Shown here piece by piece: positions 16,633 through 24,364 of a DNA stretch of 48,148 bases. The DNA lies in the NCBI GenBank assembly GCA_950097245.1, contig CATNCS010000012.1, positions 1 through 48,148 on the forward strand, read 5' to 3'. Both the position numbers and the translations under genes were made by a program. The notes below the pieces were generated by a model that saw nothing but the letters and a program-made list of their open reading frames with translations, had not been told where the DNA came from and did not search any database. The stretch comes from an uncultured Oscillospiraceae bacterium (lineage in GTDB: Bacteria > Bacillota > Clostridia > Oscillospirales > Oscillospiraceae). Each line of letters begins with the position of its first letter. Position 1 is the first letter of the stretch.

Positions 16633-16653
16633 AGCTGTAATTCCTTTCCATAA

Positions 16654-16681
16654 CCGGCGGGCGGCCACAGGCCGCCCCTAC
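16654..16681. repeat. Half copy of the paired-hairpin element
   Basis: A single hairpin with GGGCGGCC and GGCCGCCC arms ends in the usual GCCCCTAC. It lies 15 bases from copy 4 and looks like the right half of another element. Confidence 0.7.
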
Positions 16682-16695
16682 GGCGATATTGTGTT

Positions 16696-16770
16696 GTAGG
16701 GGCCGCCGCCCACGGCGGCCCGTCGTTGTGGTATGCGGGAACCCGGGCCGCCGAGGGCGGCGGCCCCTAC
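16696..16770. repeat. Paired-hairpin element, copy 4
   Basis: GTAGGGGC and GCCCCTAC ends enclose hairpins with GGCCGCCG/CGGCGGCC and GGCCGCC/GGCGGCC arms. It directly follows the stop of the YfbR-like gene. Confidence 0.85.
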
Positions 16771-16772
16771 AT

Positions 16773-17348
16773 TCAATTCAATTCATCCAAGGTCAGCTCA
16801 AACCCATCCAGGAAGTGGTCCATGAAGTACTTCAGGGCGGGGCTGGGGTTCTTGCACAGGGCGGCGTAGGTCTGTTCCCTGGCCTTTTTAAACTCGGTGT
16901 TGCCCGCCTTCAGCTCCTCCACGCACTTGAGATAGGCGGACAGCTTGTCCGCCGCCTTGACAATGGCGTGGACCTCAGGGTCGGGGATGGTGACGGCCTC
17001 CTCAAAGTCGGGGCGCAGGTCTGGGGGGAGCATGGACAGCAGCTTGCGCTCCGCCACCGACTCCACATCCTTGTAGGCGGACTGGATGTCCGGGTTGTCG
17101 TACTTGATGGGGGTGGGCATGTCGCCGGTGAGAATCTCACTGGCGTCGTGGTACAGGGCGGCCACCGCCACCGCGCCGGGGTCGATCTGTCCGCCGAAAT
17201 AGCGGTTCTCAATCACGGCCAGGGCGTGGGCCAGCACCGCCACCTGGTGGGAGTGCTCCTGGATGTTCTCCAGCCGGGTGTTGCGCATCAGGCCCCAGCG
17301 GTTGATGTACCGCATCCGGGAGATCATGGGGAAAAAGTTGTAGGCCAA
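16773..17348 (-). CDS. yfbR: HD-domain 5'-deoxynucleotidase, YfbR-like
   Basis: YfbR-type enzymes remove phosphate from deoxynucleoside 5'-monophosphates. The 191-residue protein keeps the HD metal residues: His in QEHSHQVA, the His-Asp pair in ALYHDASE and the late Asp in KAADKLSAY. The characteristic LTGDMPTPIKY follows. The TTG start at 17348 has AAAGGAG nine bases upstream and gives the usual beginning (AYNFFPMISRMRYINRW). It is transcribed toward the ACT-domain gene and separated from it by one full and one half hairpin element. A role in nucleotide-pool cleaning is expected from the family. Confidence 0.9.
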   Translation of the reverse strand: MAYNFFPMISRMRYINRWGLMRNTRLENIQEHSHQVAVLAHALAVIENRYFGGQIDPGAVAVAALYHDASEILTGDMPTPIKYDNPDIQSAYKDVESVAERKLLSMLPPDLRPDFEEAVTIPDPEVHAIVKAADKLSAYLKCVEELKAGNTEFKKAREQTYAALCKNPSPALKYFMDHFLDGFELTLDELN

Positions 17349-17430
17349 AATAAAACGCTCCTTTTGTAAAGTCCCCCTATTCTACCATAGCAAACGGTGG
17401 TTGTAAACCGGAAAACGTTCAGGAGAGCGC

Positions 17431-17461
17431 AAAAAAGCCCCTATCAAAAGGGGCCTTTTTC
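17431..17461. terminator. Bidirectional terminator
   Basis: GCCCCT pairs with AGGGGC around a short A-rich loop, with an A-run before and a T-run after. On the minus strand it terminates the cyclase/alcohol dehydrogenase operon. Confidence 0.8.
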
Positions 17462-17486
17462 GCTGCGGCGGGACGGGGGATTCCTG

Positions 17487-18131
17487 TCACTCGAACCACG
17501 CCACCGCCCGGATGGGCGAGCCGTCGCAGTTTTCCAGCTTCAGGGGAAAGCAGCTGAACCAGAACAGGTCCTCCCCGCACTGCCCCAGGTTTTTCAGGTT
17601 CTCGATGTTGACGATGTCCGTGTCCCGGAACAGCTCCCTGTGCCGGGTCAGGTCGGCGTCGGCGATGGGGTCCAGGCCGATGACGTCGAAGCCGATGCCC
17701 TTGTACCGGCCCGCCTTGATATAGGCCAGCACCTCCATATCGACACAGGGGTAGTCGCCGAAGTAGGCGTCACTCCCCCATTTCTCGTCCCAGCCCAAAT
17801 AGAACAGCAGGAAGTCCGCCCGGTCCGCCTGGTCTCCGTACCGGCGGATGTGGTCCATGGTGATGGCCTCTCCCTCAGCCAGGTCCCGGCAGTCGATGAC
17901 CAGCGCCCTGCCGATGAACTGCTCCGGAGGGAACCGGTCCAGGGTAGTCCTGCCGGCAAAGAGGTGGGCGGGCGGGTCCATGTGGGTGCCGGTGTGGGTA
18001 AACATGGTCAGTTTGGTCTCTTTAAAGCCGTCCCTCTCATAGCTGTTGGCCGGCTCAAACCTCGGGGGCTCCGTGCCGGGGTAGACCGGCATATCCGCCT
18101 GGATGGTGTGGGTCAGATCAATCACTCTCAT
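17487..18131 (-). CDS. Cyclase-family metal-dependent hydrolase (kynurenine formamidase-like)
   Basis: The family signature HTGTHMDPPAH, which binds the catalytic metal, lies at about residues 46-56, after the typical RVIDLTHTI start. The fold is shared by kynurenine formamidase, isatin hydrolase and polyketide cyclase-like proteins. Sequence does not tell which reaction is performed, and no tryptophan-degradation genes are nearby. At 214 residues the length is normal. It follows the iron alcohol dehydrogenase by 13 bases, so the two form an operon and may act in the same small-molecule pathway. Confidence 0.87.
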   Translation of the reverse strand: MRVIDLTHTIQADMPVYPGTEPPRFEPANSYERDGFKETKLTMFTHTGTHMDPPAHLFAGRTTLDRFPPEQFIGRALVIDCRDLAEGEAITMDHIRRYGDQADRADFLLFYLGWDEKWGSDAYFGDYPCVDMEVLAYIKAGRYKGIGFDVIGLDPIADADLTRHRELFRDTDIVNIENLKNLGQCGEDLFWFSCFPLKLENCDGSPIRAVAWFE

Positions 18132-18144
18132 GGCGCGGGCCTCC

Positions 18145-19326
18145 TCAGTGGTTGGCCATCTCGTAGATCTTCAGGCAGTCCGCCTCATAGAGCACCTTGG
18201 CCGTGCCCTTCTTCCCGCCGCCGGCCACAATGCACATCTTCGCCATGGTCTCCAGCTGCTCCTGGGTGGGGGCGATGCCCAGCTCAGAGAAGCAGGTGGG
18301 CATGTGGATGGAGCGGTAGAAATCCTCCATGGCCTCGATGCCCTTCAGGGCAATGTCCTCAGGGGCGCCGGTGTCCTCCACCCCCATGACGTTGACGGTG
18401 AACTTGACAAACCGGTCCAGGCAGTCCCGGTATACATACCGGGCCCAGCTGCCCCACACGGCGGCCAGGCCGGCCCCGTGGGTCACGTCGAACATGCCGC
18501 CCATCTCGTGCTCCAGGCCGTGGCAGGCCCAGTCGCCGCCGTCGCTGCCGCAGCCGGTGAGGCCGTTGTGGGACAGGCTGCTGGCCCACATGACCTCCGC
18601 CCGGGCGTCGTAGTCGGCGGGGTCGTCCCGGAGGGCCACGGCGTTCTTCATCACCGTGCGCATCAGGCCCTCGGCCAGGCTGTCGGTGAGCTCCATGGTG
18701 CCGTTGGGGGTGAAGTACCGCTCCATGGTGTGCATCAGGATGTCCACGCAGCCGCTGGCCGTCTGGTAGGGGGGCAGGGTGGCGGTGAGCTCCGGGTTCA
18801 TCACGGCAAATTTTGGCCGGCAGATGTCGTTATTGTAGCCCCGCTTGACGCCGCCCTCGTCTTTTGTAATCACGCTACTGTTGCTCATCTCGCTGCCCGC
18901 AGCGGCGATGGTGAGCACCGCCCCCACCGGCAGGCAGGCTTTGGCCTGACGGGTGTGGTCGTACAGCTCCCACACGTCGGCCTCCTCCGCCAGGCCGTAG
19001 GCGATGGCCTTGGCCGAGTCGATGACGCTGCCGCCCCCCACCGCCAGGATGAAGTCCACGCCCTCCCGGCGGGACAGCTCGATGCCCTGATACACCAGGG
19101 ACAGCCGGGGGTTGGGCACCACGCCGCCCAGCTCAATGTGGGCGACGCCCGCTTTGTCCAGCGACGCTTTGATCCGGTCCAGCAGCCCGGAGCGGACCAC
19201 GCTGCCACCTCCGTAGTGGATAAGCACCTTTTCGCGGCCCTGTTCCTTCACCAGCGCGCCGGTCCGCTCCTCCGCGCCCCTGCCGAAGACCACCTTGGTG
19301 GGGGTATAATAGGTAAAATTGAACAT
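18145..19326 (-). CDS. Iron-containing alcohol dehydrogenase (butanol dehydrogenase-like)
   Basis: This NAD(P)H-linked dehydrogenase of 393 residues belongs to the group III alcohol dehydrogenases and is close to the YqhD/BdhA branch. The start FNFTYYTPTKVVFGRG, the nucleotide loop GGGSVIDSAKAIAYG and the metal ligands (Asp and His in CVDILMHTMERY, His in HGLEHEMGG and His in VTHGAGLA) are all visible. It probably reduces an aldehyde to an alcohol during fermentation. It has its own promoter and is followed by the cyclase-family gene. The substrate is not fixed by sequence. Confidence 0.92.
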   Translation of the reverse strand: MFNFTYYTPTKVVFGRGAEERTGALVKEQGREKVLIHYGGGSVVRSGLLDRIKASLDKAGVAHIELGGVVPNPRLSLVYQGIELSRREGVDFILAVGGGSVIDSAKAIAYGLAEEADVWELYDHTRQAKACLPVGAVLTIAAAGSEMSNSSVITKDEGGVKRGYNNDICRPKFAVMNPELTATLPPYQTASGCVDILMHTMERYFTPNGTMELTDSLAEGLMRTVMKNAVALRDDPADYDARAEVMWASSLSHNGLTGCGSDGGDWACHGLEHEMGGMFDVTHGAGLAAVWGSWARYVYRDCLDRFVKFTVNVMGVEDTGAPEDIALKGIEAMEDFYRSIHMPTCFSELGIAPTQEQLETMAKMCIVAGGGKKGTAKVLYEADCLKIYEMANH

Positions 19327-19355
19327 GATCTGTCCTCCTGTTTTTTGATAGAGCT

Positions 19356-19384
19356 ATTATACCACGAAAGTCCGCCCGCCACAA
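19356..19384 (-). promoter_or_regulatory. Promoter of the alcohol dehydrogenase operon
   Basis: On the minus strand TTGTGG (plus 19379-19384) and TATAAT (plus 19356-19361) are 17 bases apart. It lies back to back with the response regulator promoter, with the far ends only about ten bases apart. Confidence 0.65.
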
Positions 19385-19394
19385 GGGAAAGCCC

Positions 19395-19423
19395 TTGTAT
19401 CCTTCCAAAATATGGGGTACAAT
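19395..19423 (+). promoter_or_regulatory. Promoter of the 19450 response regulator
   Basis: TTGTAT (19395-19400) and TACAAT (19418-19423) are 17 bases apart, about 27 bases before the ATG. Confidence 0.65.
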
Positions 19424-19449
19424 AGGGAAAAACCATCGGGAGGACCACC

Positions 19450-20112
19450 ATGAAAACCATCGCGGTCATCGACGACGACATCCACATCGGCAACGTTCTG
19501 GAGGAGCTGCTCCAGCGGGAGGGCTACGCCGTAATCCGGGCCTACTCCGGGACGGAGGCGGTGCTGCTGCTGGAGCGGCAGCGGCCCGACCTGGTACTGC
19601 TGGACCTGATGCTGCCCGGCCTGTCCGGGGAGGAGGTGCTGGCGAAGATCGAGGGGATTCCGGTGATGGTGGTCAGCGCCAAGGTGGGGGTGGAGAACAG
19701 AGTAAGCCTGCTTCTCAAAGGGGCGGTGGACTACCTGGAAAAACCCTTCGACAGCCGGGAGCTGCTGGCCCGGGTGGCCCTCCGCCTGCGGGAGAGCGCC
19801 GCCCCCGGACTGTCCGTCCCGCTGGAGGCTGGCCCCCTGCGGCTGGACCCCGCCTCCCACGCCGTCACCGCGGCGGGGGCCCCTGTTCATCTCACCAAGA
19901 CGGAGTACGCCATTTTGAAGCTGTTTCTCCAAAACCCCGGCCAGGCCATCGCCAAGTCGGTGATTCTGGACCGCATCTCCGCCGATACCCCCGACTGCAC
20001 CGAGAGCTCGCTGAAAATCCACGTGAGCAACCTGCGGAAAAAGCTGCGGGACGCCACCGGACAGGACCACATTGAGTCGGTGTGGGGGATTGGGTTTAAG
20101 TTGAATCCGTAA
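19450..20112 (+). CDS. OmpR-family response regulator of an ABC transporter module
   Basis: The receiver domain has IDDD at the start, Asp in LVLLDLMLPG and KPFDSRELLAR. The winged-helix domain ends with SSLKIHVSNLRKKLR and SVWGIGFKLNP. At 220 residues the length is normal. It is followed by an ABC ATPase, a permease and a histidine kinase on the same strand, a layout used for resistance to peptide antibiotics and other envelope-active compounds. TTACCC repeats before the ABC genes could be its binding site. The pairing with the kinase at 22133 is inferred from context. Confidence 0.93.
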   Translation: MKTIAVIDDDIHIGNVLEELLQREGYAVIRAYSGTEAVLLLERQRPDLVLLDLMLPGLSGEEVLAKIEGIPVMVVSAKVGVENRVSLLLKGAVDYLEKPFDSRELLARVALRLRESAAPGLSVPLEAGPLRLDPASHAVTAAGAPVHLTKTEYAILKLFLQNPGQAIAKSVILDRISADTPDCTESSLKIHVSNLRKKLRDATGQDHIESVWGIGFKLNP

Positions 20113-20127
20113 ATCTTTCCTGTTTCT

Positions 20128-20157
20128 TTACCCTTTTCTTACCCGTTCTCTTTACCC
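20128..20157 (+). promoter_or_regulatory. TTACCC repeats upstream of the ABC genes
   Basis: TTACCC occurs at 20128, 20139 and 20152, that is 11 and 13 bases apart, just before a TAGACT box at 20165-20170. Direct repeats near 11-base spacing are typical for OmpR-family regulators, so this is a candidate site for the adjacent response regulator. Confidence 0.5.
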
Positions 20158-20200
20158 TTTGGGGGTAGACTGGGGCCACTCAAGAAAAGGAGGTTCACTT

Positions 20201-21112
20201 ATGGACTACGTTTTAACCGCCAGCAGCCTGTGGAAGTCCTACAAGGGGTTCCACGCCCTGAGCGGTCTCAACATGGAGGTGCCCCGTGGGGCCATCTACG
20301 GCCTGGTGGGCCGGAACGGGGCGGGCAAGACCACCCTCATCCGCCTCATCTGCGGGCTCCAGGCCCCCACCTCGGGGAGCTACACCCTCTTCGGCCTGGA
20401 CAGCGCCTCCAAGGAGATTCACAGAGCCCGCCGCCGCATGGGGGCGGTGGTGGAGACCCCATCCATCTACCTGGACCTGTCCGCCGCCGACAACATCAAG
20501 GAGCAGTACCGGGTGCTGGGCGTCCCCTCGGACCAGGGGGTGAAGGACCTGCTGGAGCTGGTGGGTCTGGCCGACACCGGCAGAAAGAAGGCCCGAAACT
20601 TCTCCCTGGGGATGCGCCAGCGGCTGGGCATCGCCATCGCCCTGGCCGGAGACCCGGACTTCCTGGTGCTGGACGAGCCGGTAAACGGCCTGGACCCCCA
20701 GGGCATCATCGAGACAAGAGAACTCATTTTAAAGCTGAACCGGGAGCGGCAGATTACCGTGCTTATCTCCAGCCACATCCTGGACGAGCTCAGCCGCCTG
20801 GCCACCCACTACGGCTTTATCGACGGGGGCCGGATGGTGAAGGAGGTCAGCGCCCAGGAGCTGGAGGGGGCCTGCCGCAAGTGCCTGCGGGTGGAGGTCA
20901 CCGACACCCGGGCCCTGGCCCGGGTGCTGGACGGCATGGGCATCGACTACAAGATTCTTACCGAGGGCAAAGCCGACCTCTTCGCCCAGCCGGTGATCTC
21001 CCGGCTGTCCGCCGCCCTGGCTGAGGAGGGCTGTGAGCTCCTCTCCGCCCAGGAGCGGGACGAGAGTCTGGAGAGCTACTTTATCAACCTGGTGGGAGGT
21101 GGCTCGAAATGA
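20201..21112 (+). CDS. ABC transporter ATP-binding protein (BcrA-like)
   Basis: This 303-residue ATPase energises the permease encoded next. It has Walker A (GRNGAGKTT), the signature (NFSLGMRQRLG), Walker B (FLVLDEPVNGLD) and the H-loop (LISSHILDEL). The C-terminal 80 residues form the extension common in drug and lantibiotic export ATPases. ATG 20201 is chosen because AAGGAGG lies seven bases upstream; the open frame further up is not supported. It overlaps the permease gene by four bases. With the regulator and kinase it forms a likely antibiotic-peptide or envelope-stress response unit; the transported compound is unknown. Confidence 0.93.
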   Translation: MDYVLTASSLWKSYKGFHALSGLNMEVPRGAIYGLVGRNGAGKTTLIRLICGLQAPTSGSYTLFGLDSASKEIHRARRRMGAVVETPSIYLDLSAADNIKEQYRVLGVPSDQGVKDLLELVGLADTGRKKARNFSLGMRQRLGIAIALAGDPDFLVLDEPVNGLDPQGIIETRELILKLNRERQITVLISSHILDELSRLATHYGFIDGGRMVKEVSAQELEGACRKCLRVEVTDTRALARVLDGMGIDYKILTEGKADLFAQPVISRLSAALAEEGCELLSAQERDESLESYFINLVGGGSK

Positions 21113-21921
21113 CCAACCTGCTGTCCGCCAACCTGTTCCGGCTGAGAAGGAGCCGGCTGTTCTGGCTCAGCCTGCTGCTGACCGCCGCCGCCGGGGCGTG
21201 GCAGCCCCTCCAGACCTGGCTGGAATACCAGCGAAAATTCCCTCTGGACGCCGTCTTCTTTGTCTATGCCATGCTCATCGGTCTGCTGCTGTCCGTCTTT
21301 CTTTCCCTGCTCTTCGGTGCGGAGTACAGCGACGGCACCATCCGCAACAAGCTGGCCGCGGGACATACCCGAGTGTCCGTCTATCTGGCCAATCTGATCA
21401 CCGCCGTGTTTGCCGCCCTCACCTTCTGCAGCGTTTACATCCTGTGTACCCTGGCGGTGGGCGTCCCCCTGCTGGGCGGGCCCAAGGCCCCCGGTCCGCT
21501 GCTCACCAGTCTGGCCCTCTCCCTGCTGATGGCGGCGGTGTGGTGCGCCATTTTTACCGCCCTCATCATGAATTGCAGCCGCAAGGCCGCCTCGGCGGTG
21601 TGCTGTATGCTGCTGTTCCTGCTGATTTTCGGTACCGCGCTTACGATCTATCAGATTTTGGACGCTCCGGAGTTTTATCCCTCCTTTGGTCTGGTGGACG
21701 GGGAGATGGTGTCTGAAATGATGCGCAACCCCTCCTACCTCCAGCCGGAGGAGCGGTGGCCGTATGAGCTCCTGCTGGACCTGAACCCCCAGGGCCAGGC
21801 TGTCCAGTTCACCGACGGAAGCGTCACCCGGCCTCTGCAAATGCTCCTGTGCTCTGTGGGCGTTTTTGCTGTGACCACCGCTGTCGGAGCGGCACTGTTC
21901 CGGCGGAAGGATTTGAAGTGA
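21109..21921 (+). CDS. ABC-2-type transporter permease
   Basis: This membrane protein of 270 residues has about six hydrophobic helices (for example LSLLLTAAAGAW, IGLLLSVFLSLLFG and CMLLFLLIFGTALTIY). The motif FGAEYSDGTIRNKLAAG after the second helix is typical of ABC-2 permeases. Its ATG overlaps the ATPase stop codon (ATGA). It provides the membrane channel of the transporter. It is followed by a structured repeat element rather than directly by the kinase gene. Confidence 0.9.
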   Translation: MTNLLSANLFRLRRSRLFWLSLLLTAAAGAWQPLQTWLEYQRKFPLDAVFFVYAMLIGLLLSVFLSLLFGAEYSDGTIRNKLAAGHTRVSVYLANLITAVFAALTFCSVYILCTLAVGVPLLGGPKAPGPLLTSLALSLLMAAVWCAIFTALIMNCSRKAASAVCCMLLFLLIFGTALTIYQILDAPEFYPSFGLVDGEMVSEMMRNPSYLQPEERWPYELLLDLNPQGQAVQFTDGSVTRPLQMLLCSVGVFAVTTAVGAALFRRKDLK

Positions 21922-21927
21922 TGCGCA

Positions 21928-22114
21928 AAAAGGCTCCTTTGGAAAGGAGCTGTCAGCCGCAGGCTGACTGAGGATTGTATTTTGGCGAAGCCAAAATGTG
22001 CGAAGCAAATCAGTCTTCGGAAATCTTGTTTACTTCGTATGTTTTGCTCCGCAAAACGCAATCCTCCGCCCCAGTTTGCGAACTGGGGCACCTCCTTTCA
22101 AAAGGAGGCTTTGG
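21928..22114. repeat. Large structured repeat with inverted ends, family 2
   Basis: The left end has GGCTCCTTTGGAAAGGAG, a CAGCC/GGCTG hairpin and GAGGATTG. The right end, read in reverse, has GCCTCCTTTTGAAAGGAGG, a CCCCAGTTCG hairpin and GGAGGATTG. The centre has TTTTGGC/GCCAAAA and GTTTTGC/GCAAAAC hairpins. It looks like a miniature element of about 187 bases with mirrored, modular ends, lying between the permease and kinase genes. No coding frame is credible in it. Confidence 0.7.
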
Positions 22115-22132
22115 AACGATGAGGTGAAAAAT

Positions 22133-23017
22133 ATGTTCCCCTGGCTGTTATGCGGAATATTGGCGCTGGCTGTGCTGGTGCTGTTAGTCAGGCTCTTCCT
22201 GCTCCGCCGCAGTCTGGACGAGATGGTCCAACAGCTGGGGGAGCGTCTGGGTCAGGACACCAACAACCCCATTTTCCTCTCCACCCGGGACGCCCGCGCC
22301 CGCCGGCTGGCGGCGGAGCTGAACGCCCAGCTGAAGGAGCTGCGCCGCCTGCGGCAGAAGTTCCAGCAGGGGGACGCGGAGCTGAAGAATGCCGTCACCA
22401 GCATCTCCCACGACCTGCGCACCCCCCTCACCGCCATCCAGGGCTACCTGGACCTGCTGGAGCGGGAGGAGCTGCCGGACAACGCCCGGCGCTATCTGGG
22501 CCTGATCCGGAACCGGATGGAGGCCATGACCAAACTCACCGAGGAGCTGTTCCGCTACTCCCTGACCACCGACCGGCAGGAGCTGAACCTGGAGCCGGCG
22601 GACCTGCGCCGGATTCTGGAGGAGAGTCTGGTGTCCTTCTACGCAGCCATGGGCCAGCGGGGGATTGTCCCCCGCATCTCCCTGCCGGAGGAGCCGGTGA
22701 TCCGCACCCTGGATTCCTCCGCCGCCGGCCGGGTGTTCGGCAACATCATCAGCAACGCCCTGAAATACAGCGACGGAGACTTTTCCGTCTCTCTGGACCG
22801 GGACGGGACCGTCGTCTTCTCCAATTCTGCCCAAAACCTGGACCCGGTGACCACCGCCCGGCTCTTCCACCGGTTTTACACCGTGGAGACCGGCCAGGAC
22901 TCCACCGGCCTGGGGCTGTCCATCGCCAGACTGCTCACCGAGCGGATGGGCGGGACCATCCGGGCGGACTGCCGGGAGGAACGGCTGTATATCACAGTAT
23001 CCTTCCCTGCGCTATGA
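22133..23017 (+). CDS. Short sensor histidine kinase of the ABC module
   Basis: This 294-residue kinase has one N-terminal membrane segment (about residues 2-24, LLCGILALAVLVLLVRLFLL) and no large sensor region. It carries an H-box (SISHDLRTPLTAIQGYLDLL), a degenerate N-box (IISNALKYS) and a G-box (STGLGLSIARLL). ATG 22133 with GAGGTG six bases upstream is the start; the open frame before it runs through the repeat element and is rejected. Such short kinases usually sense through their partner transporter, so the ABC proteins at 20201-21921 may be the actual detector (inference). Confidence 0.92.
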   Translation: MFPWLLCGILALAVLVLLVRLFLLRRSLDEMVQQLGERLGQDTNNPIFLSTRDARARRLAAELNAQLKELRRLRQKFQQGDAELKNAVTSISHDLRTPLTAIQGYLDLLEREELPDNARRYLGLIRNRMEAMTKLTEELFRYSLTTDRQELNLEPADLRRILEESLVSFYAAMGQRGIVPRISLPEEPVIRTLDSSAAGRVFGNIISNALKYSDGDFSVSLDRDGTVVFSNSAQNLDPVTTARLFHRFYTVETGQDSTGLGLSIARLLTERMGGTIRADCREERLYITVSFPAL

Positions 23018-23047
23018 ACCTCCCGCCGGTTTTCCGGCGGGAGGTTA
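23017..23047. terminator. Bidirectional terminator
   Basis: AACCTCCCGCCGG pairs with CCGGCGGGAGGTT around TTTT, between the convergent kinase and CmpB-like genes. Confidence 0.8.
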
Positions 23048-23051
23048 TGGC

Positions 23052-24344
23052 CTATGTGCTCTTCTCCGTCGCGATCATGTTGGGCCAGCGGCGCTGGATG
23101 AAGTCATCGCCGTACTGCCGATCTAAAAATTCCTCGAAGCTGTTGTTGGGCTCCGGCTGAATCACCCGGGTGTTGTACCGCAGCATAGCAGCGCAGGTGA
23201 GCAGGCCGTTGCACACCATAATCGCCACCACCGCCCAGGTCATAATCTTCCCGGCCAGGGCGGGGAATTTCTCAATCAGCCTTGACATCCAAGGATAAAT
23301 AATCTTGATCCAGAACACGGCCAGTACCCCCCAGAAGAAGCAGAACAGCATGTTGGTCCGCCCACCGATGTTCAGGGGCATGTGGCTATAGTCCCAGAAC
23401 ACGGTGCCGAAGACCAGCTCGGTGAACACGCTGCACATATACTCGTAGGTCCCGCCGATGAAAAAGCCGGCGGCAAAGACGAAAAAGGAGTCCCGGTGGG
23501 CCAGCCCCTGAAGGGTTACGGTGAGCACCACCGCCCCCAGCCCCCAGACAAAGCTGAAGGGCCCATAGAGCACGCTGGACCGGCTCATCCAGTGGCCGTT
23601 AACCAGACCGCACCAGAAGGTCTCGATGACGTCCCCCAGCAGGGCAGAGGTGAGAAACACCCACACCAGCTTGTCCAAACAGACTCCCTTCGCGAAGGGG
23701 TAGATCTCCTGTTCCTCCGGGGACATCTCCCGAATCCCGGGGTAGGCCTTTTGCAGACGCCGCCACACTGCGGCTGTCAGGCGGCGAGCAATCCGCCCTT
23801 CGCTGCTGCGGGCCTCCCGCCGCTCATAGGCCTGAACGCCTCCAGTGCGCAGAGTGTATAGCACCCCGAAAAAGTCCGCCGCCATCAGGGCAAAGAGCAC
23901 CCAGACCAAAATTTTCTTTGCCAGATCGGGTACCAGCGTCGTCAGACCCAGCAGCAAGGGATGAACCACCAGATAGGTGATATAGAAGCAGGCCGCCACC
24001 GCCGCGGAAAAGGCCAGTCCCCGCATGCTGCCTCCCAGCACCCGGGGCCGCTCCCCACCCCAGTTTACCTTGGGCCCCAGCCGACTGTTGAGATGATTGG
24101 AGAAGCTTTCCACCACAGAGACAATAGCCATAGTAAATAAAAACTGAAGGGCGTAGTGTCCCGCTAAAGCGGGGAGGGTAAGAATGAGCAAATCGAAAGC
24201 TCCTCCGTAGGACAACAGAAAGGGCAGGGTAAGAAAGCCTCGATTGCAGAACCGCCGCTTAGTCACGGCGTAGTACAGCACTTCGGCGCACCAGCCTAGA
24301 AAAGAGTAAATCAGCAGGTAAAGTGCAAGGTCCAGCCAGTTCAT
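23052..24344 (-). CDS. CmpB-domain multi-pass membrane protein (putative ABC-type permease)
   Basis: The 430-residue protein carries two copies of the CmpB-type domain. The first begins YSFLGWCAEVLYYAV and has FCNRGFLTLPF. The second has SVLYGPFSFVWGLGAVV, GTYEYMCSVFTEL and FWDYSHMPLNIGGRTN. Around ten membrane helices are visible. Databases often call this family a putative ABC transporter permease, but no ATPase is adjacent and the role is not established. A charged cytoplasmic loop lies near residues 180-215. It is a separate single gene transcribed toward the kinase. Confidence 0.85.
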   Translation of the reverse strand: MNWLDLALYLLIYSFLGWCAEVLYYAVTKRRFCNRGFLTLPFLLSYGGAFDLLILTLPALAGHYALQFLFTMAIVSVVESFSNHLNSRLGPKVNWGGERPRVLGGSMRGLAFSAAVAACFYITYLVVHPLLLGLTTLVPDLAKKILVWVLFALMAADFFGVLYTLRTGGVQAYERREARSSEGRIARRLTAAVWRRLQKAYPGIREMSPEEQEIYPFAKGVCLDKLVWVFLTSALLGDVIETFWCGLVNGHWMSRSSVLYGPFSFVWGLGAVVLTVTLQGLAHRDSFFVFAAGFFIGGTYEYMCSVFTELVFGTVFWDYSHMPLNIGGRTNMLFCFFWGVLAVFWIKIIYPWMSRLIEKFPALAGKIMTWAVVAIMVCNGLLTCAAMLRYNTRVIQPEPNNSFEEFLDRQYGDDFIQRRWPNMIATEKST

Positions 24345-24364
24345 TGTGTTCCGCCTTTCATGGT

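Noticed and set aside
21998-22132. 45-residue upstream extension of the short histidine kinase
   Set aside because: This stretch is the right part of repeat family 2. ATG 22133 with GAGGTG is the better start and gives a normal membrane helix at the N-terminus.
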